Shown in pieces: positions 54,720-64,000 of a stretch of 64,000 bases of DNA; position 1 is the stretch's first letter; each line of letters begins with the position of its first letter. Position numbers and translations under genes: made by a program. A model generated the notes under the pieces. It was given only the letters and a program-made list of their open reading frames with translations. It was not told the DNA's origin and made no database searches. This DNA is from Amoebidium appalachense (taxonomy: Eukaryota > Ichthyosporea): assembly GCA_963693365.1 (NCBI GenBank), contig CAVNZM010000004.1, positions 6,014,001 through 6,078,000 on the forward strand, given 5' to 3'.

Positions 54720-56466
54720 ATGGACAGTTCACGAAGGAGCAGTTTTAACTTTGACGACAGCACAAACGAAGAACATGAGAATGGGGGAGCAGGGGCAGAG
54801 CAGGCCTCTGGCAACAGCAAAGAGAAGCCAAGCTGCAGCTTCCCGACGCTGATTGCACGCGCAATCATGCTCCAGGGGGGGTCTACCACTCTTGCAGGCA
54901 TATACAACTACTTCATTGAAACGCACCCATACTTCAAGACCTCCCCCGCAAACTGGCGCAACAGAGTGCGCCACACTCTCACCGTCAGCAAGTGCTTCAC
55001 GCGCATCCCCTGCGGAAATCGTAGACGGGGGGGTCTATGGACTATACACCCCGAATATACAGACTCGTTTCTTCCCGACGGAACTTTCGTGGGCAGGAGG
55101 GGGGGCCACGCCGCGGCCCAGGCGGCGGCGGCGGCGGCGGCGGCTGGGAACGGAACGGGGCAACATAACAGTCAGTGTGGCTCAGGTTCAAATTTGGGTC
55201 TGGAGGACTCACCGAGCAACTTATCGACGGGCAGCTGGGGGCAGAGAGAGAGGGAGAGGTCCGAGTCCAAAAGCACCGTGCATTTTCTCCTCCCCGCTGG
55301 TAAGCGAATATGGAAACAACGACATAAATGCCATGTTGGGTTCGCTGTGGGATAGGGCGGTGGATGGGTCGGGCACCCAGGAGTCCCATAGTAATTTCCC
55401 TCCGCCAAGGAAAGCGGGGGGGTCTATAACGGTGGGCCTTTTGCAGCACGAACGGGCGCTTGCCACGTCATCGGTCGCGGATATAAGTAGACCAGGCGGC
55501 TTGAGGCGGTCAATGTCGGATGGAAATTTGGCCGGCATGCTCGAGGAGGAATACGATGAGAACGTCGACTACAACATGGACCAGTCGGACGGATTCCAAG
55601 AAATGATGGGTATGGTTGTGGGGGTCGGGGCGGGGAATGGGTGGGGCCAGGCGCCGAATCCGACTGTGACCATTAAGACCGAACAGGCACGACAGCAGCA
55701 GCAGAGGGGGGGTCCAAGCGTCGGCGGCCTCTGGGGGGAGGGGACAGGTTTTGCTATTGGACAGTGGGGCAACCAGGAACCCCAAGTATCGGCCAAGCAG
55801 CAAACCTGGCATTCGCCTCACGCAAGCAGCCAAGCAAGTAACCACAACACGAACGGCGGGGGTTTTCTGGATGGGTTTTTAGCATCTCAGGCGGCGGTGG
55901 GGGCCGAAACCGACCAGCACAGACTTGGCCGGCCCACACAACCCCCACACAGGCACAGCATGACTGGTCCCTTCCCCCCCCAGCCCATGGCGTCTATGCA
56001 GCAAAACACAAGCAGCCTGTTTCCCCCCCTCGAGCCCACCAGCAACGTGTTTCGCCTTCACAACCCCCAGCACGCACCGCCGCCTCGAATTGTACAACAG
56101 GAGTCTTCGCCCACCCCCACACCCATGCAGATGGATGCGTCCCCAACGTGGGTTGATGCGATCAATCGGCCTACGGAGCCGCTCAAGGAATCTTTGATTT
56201 TCGAGCTGGATGCGCACGACGTAGAGGCGAAACTGCGTGTCTACAACGCAATAGCGTTTGGCGGGAAACATACACCCGCAAGCGTGGAGAACATACACCG
56301 CTTGGCGATGCAGTTGATGAAATCTGCAGAGAACATGGGCAAGATGAGTATCGATGACTTTAGTGTGTGCTACGGGTCTCGCGTTGCGCTTACCACGCAG
56401 GTGGAGGAGGAAGAGGGAGAGGGCACGTATGAGGGGTTGTCCAACGTCGACATCACGGCATGGTGA
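54720..56466 (+). CDS. Forkhead-domain transcription factor
   Basis: Nuclear DNA-binding protein. The ATG at 54720 has a strong Kozak context (CCACCATGG). The forkhead domain spans about residues 36-127: KPSCSFPTLIARAIMLQGGS, LAGIYNYFIETHPYF, recognition helix WRNRVRHTLTVSKCF (keeping the N and RH that contact DNA), then GGLWTIHPEY. Helix 3 deviates from the usual WQNSIRHNLS. An alanine run follows. The frame then changes: the downstream frame gives MSDGNLAGMLEEEYDENVDY, Gln/Pro/Asn-rich sequence and a conserved-looking end (ELDAHDVEAKLRVYNAIAF) to TGA at 56464-56466. Two ways join the frames: an intron 55300-55414 (GTAAGC donor, weak AAAG acceptor, total 543 residues), or an indel in the AG run at 55241-55258 (about 580 residues). 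Residues encoded at 55300-55414 look like protein, favouring an indel. Subfamily not assigned. Confidence 0.9.
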
Positions 56467-56676
56467 TTGGGATGTGGGGGCGTAAGAATGGCGAGTGCGC
56501 GAAGGTTCGTGGGTATTGATGTGCGGATGTGTGGAACGTATGCTCGCGTGCATGCCTTGGCGCTCTGTACAAGAAACCGAGGTAACGTTCACGGACATAC
56601 TTATATACAGGTTATTCAATGAGCTGTGCATGCGAATGTATGCATGGCCTCCACAATTGCCTGCTCTTTGGGGCGC

Positions 56677-56761
<85 letters not shown>

Positions 56762-56790
56762 CGCGCACACGCGCACACGCGCGCGCACAC

Positions 56791-57048
56791 ACACACTCAC
56801 ACATGCAGCTTATCGTGATATGAACTATGTCAAGGCTGAGGCTTGCTCTTCCATTTCACATTGGATAATCTGTGTATCTTTTCGGCTTTGGGCAAACTTT
56901 GGGTATATGTATAGCAACACACACTCACACATGCAGCTTATCGTGATATGAACTATGTTAAGGCTGAGGCTTGCTCTTCCATCTCACATTGGATAATCTG
57001 TGTATCTTTTCGGCTTTGGGCAAACTTTGGGTATATGTATAGCAACAC
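56791..57048. repeat. 128 bp tandem duplication in forkhead 3' region
   Basis: A unit starting at the CACTCACACATGCAGC stretch and ending ATGTATAGCAACAC occurs twice with a 128 bp period; the copies differ at only a few bases (for example GTCAAGG versus GTTAAGG). It starts right at the end of a CA microsatellite and probably lies in the 3' UTR. Confidence 0.95.
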
Positions 57049-57390
57049 CTTAGTTTAGCACCGCACCTTTTAATCAGACGAACTAACTGCGAAAACTTTA
57101 ATGATTCGTGTACTAATCCTCCTTAGTAGCCCATTTCTGACCTTTGCAACTCCATTTATCATAGTGTTTAAATTGTTTATGCAAATTTGGAATCCCCGTA
57201 TGACTGGCTCTGGTGTTTAGTATCGCCCAGCGTTTAAAAACTCGTAAACATTGGTCCTGCTGTCGTCTCATTTTTGTCCTTTTTCTCCACTATTTTTCCC
57301 GTTTTGGTATAGATGTTAGCCTAAACCTTAACCATTATTATTCGGAATGCATATGCCAAGTAGGCAACATTGGTTGCATGATATTGCACC

Positions 57391-57396
57391 AATAAA
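57391..57396 (+). terminator. Possible poly(A) signal of forkhead gene
   Basis: AATAAA 925 bp after the forkhead stop codon, past the tandem duplication. It is the clearest AATAAA I found downstream. Confidence 0.35.
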
Positions 57397-57559
57397 TGCA
57401 TGCAGGGATACTTGAGGCCAGCCTTGTTTGTACGCAATATTCATATGTGCAACATTTGTGCTCCTTGAACAATTCGAGGAATTTCTTTGCCTGGCTTCAA
57501 AATTCCATTTACCCCCTCCTCATCCCCCCCCTCCCCCACTTTCGAACACACATACGATC

Positions 57560-57589
57560 ACGCACACACATCCACACACACACACACGA

Positions 57590-57657
<68 letters not shown>

Positions 57658-57678
57658 TCACACACACACACACACACG

Positions 57679-57769
<91 letters not shown>

Positions 57770-58146
57770 ACCTCTTTCACCACTGCACAAGTAGAGACAA
57801 AAGTACTGATACATACAGGTGCGCGCACGTGCACACACAAGGGTCTTCTCATGCGCAAGCACACAGGGAAGGAGAGAGGGAGAGACAAACACGCACACGG
57901 AGATACACACACCCACACACACGCGCGCGCATGCACGCACGCACTCACAACCACGTACACACACACTTGCACACACACGCTACACGTGTGCGCACACGCA
58001 CATACACATGCACACACATACTTGCTCGTGCATGCACACACTCACGCGTGCGTGCACACACATACACACACACACGTATATATGATATATATGCTCATGC
58101 ACCCATGGACACACAGAGAGGGAGAGGTATGCTCATGTTCCGCACC

Positions 58147-58196
<50 letters not shown>

Positions 58197-58199
58197 GTG

Positions 58200-58265
<66 letters not shown>
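57560..58265. repeat. Long (CA)n arrays
   Basis: CA arrays 57560-57766 (with GATC interruptions), mixed CA/CG 57820-58080, and CA 58152-58265. Confidence 0.95.
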
Positions 58266-58267
<2 letters not shown>

Positions 58268-59258
58268 CGCCCCTCCTTCCCCCCCCCCTGAGGCTCCCTC
58301 CCCCCCCCCCCCCTCCCCCACACACACACATACACACAAAGCTCACGCCCTTCCACACACCCCTCCCCCACCCCCGCGGCATACACACACGCACACAAAC
58401 ACAAATGTATCTTCATGTCCTCCCACCTCCCCCCCTTTCCCCCCCCTTCTCCCCCCCATCCCCACCCCCCCACCCCACCCACACAAACACACGGGCATGC
58501 CCAGCTCCCCCCCCACCCCCCCAACCCCCCCCTCCCCGTGTGACACGCACACACACACATACGCTGGCATGCTCATGCACCACATACACACACATGCAGA
58601 CATCCACACACAACCTGTCAGTGCACACCCAAAGCCATACATCGACTCAGGCGTGCAGTGCAATGCCCCACCAATCACGTGAATGCCTGCCACTACCCAC
58701 CAATGTGTGGAGACCACGTGCACATTCCAGCCCTCGCTCCTAGCTCTTCCTCACCCTCTCCGGATCCATCACTCCTCAACCCCTCCCCCCTCCAACCACC
58801 CCCCTCTCCCCTCCTCCCCCCCCTTCACCCCCCTTCCCAGCCGCCGCCTCCGCCGATCGCAATGTATGTGTTGCACTCATCCTGCAGTGTGTTTATTGTC
58901 AAAATTGGATGCCATTTGTGTTCTGCAGTGCCCCTGAGACATACGCAGACACACACCCGCACACTAAAGACACAAAAAAACAAGACTTTCACCGGTGTTG
59001 CCTGTGCACGTGTACACCCCATTATAAACGTTTTTTAGGCGTATGAATTTTTCCATAAAAACTCCACGATTCCCTTAAGGAATATCACACGCGTAAGCTT
59101 GTACAAGGTACGTATGTACTACGTGTCCACTTAAAACGCACAAAGACACCATGGGGTATTTCGGACGGTTTGCGCAGAAAAACACGTGCACATCTGCATT
59201 TTACGCAAAACACAGTGCACGTGTACAAGTGCACATCGAGCAAAAACATTGGCGGTGT

Positions 59259-59534
59259 TAAACCAACCTCCGCATCTACCATTTTAGACAAAATCGAGGA
59301 TGATCCGATCGAGGATTTCTTTCGGATGGCCCCCGTCGCGGCTCTTGGAATTCTCGAATCAATCAAGCGGTTGAGGACATGACGTCATTCTGACGTTTTT
59401 GTTAACAAATGACGTCACGTCCTCGATCGCTTGATATGTTCGAGACTTTCAATAGCCGCGCCAGGGCTATCCGAAATCCTCGATCGGATCATCCTCGGTC
59501 GGGGCTTAGAATGGTAGATACGGAGGTTGGTTTA
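59259..59534. repeat. 276 bp imperfect palindrome with CRE octamers at the loop
   Basis: The left arm 59259-59388 and right arm 59409-59534 are reverse complements with scattered mismatches (shared blocks include GAGGATGATCCGATCGAGGA and CCAACCTCCG). A 20 bp spacer separates them. The inner ends carry TGACGTCA at 59380-59387 and 59410-59417. No coding potential seen. It may be a foldback/MITE-like element or a source of hairpin RNA. Confidence 0.85.
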
Positions 59535-59776
59535 AGGACTATATCGGCATTTCTCAATGACTGCAGTGCACGGAATTCTCTTTGTATGACGATACCTAAA
59601 AATGGACATCCCATGTATGGTAAAAACCAATCAGCCGGCTCGGTTTTATTGGCGTCGACCAACTGTGAGCCACTCGCCCGTCATTACTTAACATTCAGAT
59701 TGACGTCTTGCTGAGAAAACCAACATATACCTTAACGCTCCGCATTTGCCCCAAAGCACATTAGTGACGTCCACAT

Positions 59777-59814
59777 TTGCGCAAAACCATATGCGCACCA
59801 CTGATTTTGCGCAA
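59777..59814. repeat. Two TTGCGCAA palindromes
   Basis: TTGCGCAA at 59777-59784 and 59807-59814, the same palindrome that forms the array one kilobase downstream. Confidence 0.8.
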
Positions 59815-60673
59815 ACATGCAACAAAAACGTATGTACTTGTCCGCATTTCACGCAGTTGGCCCGGGAGGGAAGAGGTGGAGTGTTTAAGGTGTTCGGCAG
59901 ACATCACATGATTTCGATCTCACTTGAATACAGTCACCGCGCGTTATAGCGCCTTCACAATACAGCCCCCCCTCCCCCCAATACAGCCTCCCCCCCATCC
60001 CCCCCCCTCCCCCCCCCCCCCCACCCGCCCCCGCGATGTCACCAACTTGGGGTCTCGGGCAGGATTTGAACACGGACACATTACAATATAGCGTCCCCCA
60101 CGATTGCCCCCCGGAGTGTAACCGGGGGGCCGGGGGGGGGGGGGGGGGGGGGGGAGGGGGGGGGTTCATCGAGCGGTGACTGTATATTGGTACAAATGGC
60201 TCGTGCACGTGCACGTGATTGCAGTTGACCACAGCTATGTCGTATTCAGCTAACTGTGATGCCATGCTAACCAATCAGAATGACCATGACCTGCACGAGT
60301 ATCCCATTCATAAAAATAACCGTTGGTAATTATCGTAGCAACCAATCCGATCCAATCAGCTAACAGTATCCGGGCATGTCGTCGGAATTAGATCTAAGCT
60401 GTTCAGCCTAACCCGTTTGTAGCTGTGTCGGGTCTGGGTGGGGCTGGCTGGTACTACCAAATATGGCAATCGGTAATTATAACCATATATGGCATAATAT
60501 ACCAGGGAGGCCCCTCGGGGGGGAGAGGGGGAAGGGGAGGAGGGAGGGGAGGGGGGAGAAGGGGGGAGGAGGGGGGTGGGGGGTGGGGGTGGGGGGGGGG
60601 ACCTGATGACCTGAATGGCCATATAGATGATAGGCCGACAAGAAACGCTTTGCATCGTCCAGGCTTTGAATTG

Positions 60674-60908
60674 TTGCGCAAAAGCGCACAAGCACAGTCG
60701 ACATTTGCGCAAACGTAGAATTAGCGGCACCCGTATTTGTGTAGACGTAGAGTTGTTATTATCCACATCTGTGCAAACGTAGGACTAGTAGCGGCATCCG
60801 CATTATCGCAAACGTAGAATAATAATTATCATCTGCATTTGCGCAAAGAATTATCGGCATCCGCATTTGCGCAAACGTAGAATTATCGGCATCATAGCAT
60901 TTGCGCAA
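60674..60908. repeat. Degenerate tandem array of TTTGCGCAAA palindromes
   Basis: A 30-45 bp unit (GGCATCCGCATTTGCGCAAA, then CGTAGAATTATC) is repeated with variation. TTGCGCAA lies at 60674-60681, 60705-60712, 60839-60846, 60867-60874 and 60901-60908; further decayed copies lie between. Confidence 0.8.
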
Positions 60909-61321
60909 ACATAGATCTAACAAGTGTGATTACTGCTCAACTGGCATTCAACTGGCAAGGGAGCAATCTTCGTGAACATTAAAATCTGTCCACACATGGT
61001 CTGATACATGAACAAGGGCTGACCTTCCCCCCCCCCCCCCCCCCCCCCCCTCCCCTCCCCCCTCCCCCCTCGTCGCTTCCATGGCACCCCCACTCTTTTT
61101 CTCACCGCCTAGCCCCCCCTCCCCCCCCCCTCCCCCCCCCTCCCCTCCCCCCTTTCTCCTTTGGTGGCCGGCGTCTGCTCCTCGGGGTGGCAAAGGAACA
61201 CGTGGTGTAGCCAGTTGCCAGTATACGATACAGTACCAAAAAATTCAATCCTAATGATTATACATGTTACTCTCTAAAAACGAACCTGAAACGAGGGTTT
61301 CTTTCTTTTTTTCTTCCTTTC

Positions 61322-61690
<369 letters not shown>

Positions 61691-62888
61691 CACTGTGACA
61701 CCTCTTGAAATACACACCCACAGAAAGTGGCAAATATTATAGCATGCACGTATACACGCGCACGGGGCTGCCGTGAATGTAACTTCTAAAGAAAAAAATC
61801 CTTGCTCCTGGGAATCCCTCTAGTTACGTTTACAGCTTGATAAACACGGTCCTATTCCTACAACGAATACAAGTCAAAACCCCAGAGCCCGGGCCTGGGA
61901 TAACTATTATGGGTGAACACCCAGGCAGCGGGGGGAGGGGGGGGCAGGGCAAAGATCAGAACTTTCACGGCGCGCAATCCTCATGTTGATATTTAATATT
62001 TTAAAAGCGTTAAAAAGGCATTTATGCACACCAACAATAACTGACAACGGGATATTTAACTGACACCCCGGAGCTGGCGCAACCAAGACCAACCCAGATA
62101 TGCTTTGAACAAGAAATAAAGAAGAAGTATGATTGAGTCCAATGGTGCTATATGTAGGTGAATTGTTAGAGCATCACAAGATATCCGATGATATGATGTC
62201 CTAATACTAATAGAGATGTGTAGTTATATATTATGTTACTCGGGCCAAAGAAGAATGCTATATCACCGGACCATATTTACATCAGAGGCGCAAAAGTTAC
62301 TGCGATACATGTTTTTTTACGGGAAAAGTTACTTGCGAGCCCTTTCATTTAAATTGCAGCACGGCTATCTATCACTAGTTATATCTCTGTACACCGGAAA
62401 ATGAACAGCACCAGCAATGATGAACGCCCCGAGAGAGCAACCAATTTCATAAATTTACGAACTTGAGTCATATCACATATACTCCGTACTTTCATATTGA
62501 TAAACAACATTAGTTCGAGAAGCTTTTGTAAGTGCGAGGGATAGGGGATATAATAATTCCGCATCATAGGGGGTGGTTGTAGGAAGAGAATGTTTTGTGT
62601 GTGTGTGTAGTTTTAGTGTTTGGGTAGAAATGTACAGTATAGCATCAATAATTGATGGAAAAACATCAGAAAAATACAAGGACAACGGATTAATAAGCTG
62701 AACAAAAAATTCGATTATAAAATAGACAAAGTTTCAAGGCACACATACGGGACATTATAAGAGCCCAGTCCCATGTGGTAGAGCTGATGACCATGTACAG
62801 AAAGTCTCGCAAGTCAGCGAAAAAGGAACAATTCACATGAAACCACCAATATTTCAAGTAAACATATCCTTCCCATTGCAACCGATCG

Positions 62889-62942
62889 CCGAAAGCAACT
62901 TGCAGACATTTTAAGTCCGAAAGCAACTTGCAGACATTTTAA
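62889..62942. repeat. 28 bp tandem duplication
   Basis: CCGAAAGCAACTTGCAGACA then TTTTAA occurs at 62889 and again at 62917, just past the bZIP stop codon (in its 3' sense). Confidence 0.9.
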
Positions 62943-62995
62943 ACCCCGTCGCCGTGAAAATTCACGCGTGATCTCTGGTGTCGACGTCCTTCGTG

Positions 62996-63254
62996 CTAAT
63001 TGGTCAATCTATTGCCACGTGGTTGCTGGGGATTCTCATACTGCTGCAGGCGGGCGTTAAGGCGGTGCACTTCCTTCATCAGATCGGCATTCGCTTTGGT
63101 CAGATCGTCGATCTGATTTTGAAGCGCCCGGATTAGGTGGCGGCGACGGTATCGGCACCTGTGTGTGTGTGGAGGAAAAGAGGATAAGCAAGATGATATG
63201 TACCTTTCCCAAAAAAGACACCGGGTTTTGTTTTGGGATTCGATATTTTCGTGA

Positions 63255-63299
<45 letters not shown>

Positions 63300-63451
63300 A
63301 AAAAAAAAAAGTTTTATGCACCAACCACGTCCGATCAGCCGGCCTCTCTGCCGCACTCAAGACACACGTTGGGACCACTGCCCTTGTTTTGGTCTCTGTT
63401 TTCACACTCCTTTTCATCTACATACATTACAGAATAACTTCGTAGTAGAAG

Positions 63452-63496
<45 letters not shown>

Positions 63497-64000
63497 AAAA
63501 ACAAAAACAAAAAAAAACAAAAACAAAAAAAAAACAACAACAAACAAGAACACACACACACACACACACACACACCTTGCAGCCGCCTCTCTGTTCTTCA
63601 ACCTCTTCAACTGTTGTCTATGACGGGTGTCCAGTGGGTCCATAGGGCCCCTCCCCGGCCCCCACCTTACCATATGGAGCACCCTCTGCCACTCCTCCCC
63701 CAGCCCAAGCATGCTTGGGTCAAAGTCCCCCCCTTCACGCCGACCCCCCATCCCATCATCATCACTCGAGTCATCCGAATCGTCGCTATCCATAGACCCC
63801 TCTCCAACCCGAAATTTCGTGCGCGAAGAATTTCTCGAATCGAGCATCCCCACGGCGGCATGTCCCTCGGCGGTGGGATCGATGTTGCTCACTTCCGATC
63901 GGCTGCGCTTTCGGATCACGTTGAGATCATCGTAGTCATTGGCCAAGACTGAAGACGGGCGCTGATTGGCGTTTGCGATCGAATCGGCGCGATTGGATCC
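62996..64000 (-). CDS. bZIP transcription factor (5' end beyond window)
   Basis: Nuclear factor of the bZIP class, partial. Exons (minus): 64000 (edge) to 63576 and 63158-62996. The frame is open to the edge with no in-frame ATG before SVLANDYDD, so the start is outside. Exon 1 gives an acidic stretch (DSDDSDDSSDDDG) and the start of the basic region. The splice (AG|gtgtgtg ... cacacag|G) joins in phase 2 and yields LKRLKNREAAARCRYRRR, with the signature N-x-x-A-A-x-x-C-R of CREB/ATF/Jun-like proteins. The zipper has leucines at perfect seven-residue spacing: LQNQIDDL, TKANADL, MKEVHRL. The stop TAG is at 62998-62996. The intron carries two poly-C/poly-A tracts, and its ends lie in CA/GT repeats. 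Exact bZIP subfamily not assigned. Confidence 0.88.
63257..63310. repeat. Poly-C followed directly by poly-A (bZIP intron)
   Basis: 33 C then 21 A. Confidence 0.97.
63453..63501. repeat. Poly-C followed directly by poly-A (bZIP intron)
   Basis: 34 C then 15 A, the second such tract within 200 bp. Confidence 0.97.

Noticed and set aside
60040-60110. Minus-strand GTTCAAATCC resembling a tRNA T-arm
   Set aside because: The flanking stem does not pair and no other tRNA arms are seen.

Overview
This is a eukaryotic nuclear window carrying eight protein-coding genes. Most are split by GT-AG introns, and the introns are filled with dinucleotide repeats and long poly-G/poly-C runs. TAA, TAG and TGA all end genes, so the standard code applies. 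A forkhead factor and a metazoan-style CaMKII hub domain, together with PKA and an animal-like lysosomal-type CLC, point to an opisthokont. The intron-rich structure fits a unicellular relative of animals (a holozoan, perhaps an ichthyosporean). That placement is inference from gene families only.

Layout: 393-14728 (-) DNA polymerase epsilon subunit B; 16292-24174 (+) cAMP-dependent protein kinase catalytic subunit; 25318-27929 (+) stand-alone CaMKII association (hub) domain; 31132-37781 (+) HtrA serine protease with one PDZ domain, with a possible signal-peptide exon at 29696-29789; 39203-48643 (-) CLC chloride channel/exchanger of the CLC-6/7 type; 52336-52875 (-) intronless ARL5-type GTPase; 54720-56466 (+) forkhead factor; 62996-64000 (-) bZIP factor cut by the window edge. 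Exon boundaries were worked out by hand from splice sites, reading phase and family similarity.

The genes form no operon or single pathway. Two links are worth noting. The polymerase and kinase genes are divergent and share a 1.56 kb promoter region with an E2F-like site and two CCAAT boxes. The kinase, the bZIP gene and canonical CRE octamers (TGACGTCA) all occur in the window, although no regulatory link is shown.

Non-coding structure: a dispersed repeat family whose copies end in poly-C, in at least nine recognisable copies; compound poly-C/poly-A tracts that nearly always have the same order; a 276 bp imperfect palindrome with CREs flanking its loop; a cluster of TTGCGCAA palindromes; a 128 bp tandem duplication after the forkhead gene; and a repeated/inverted motif at 49.4-50.0 kb. 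Three genes show a reading-frame break (polymerase exon 10, CLC exon 1, forkhead) that may be assembly error or real.
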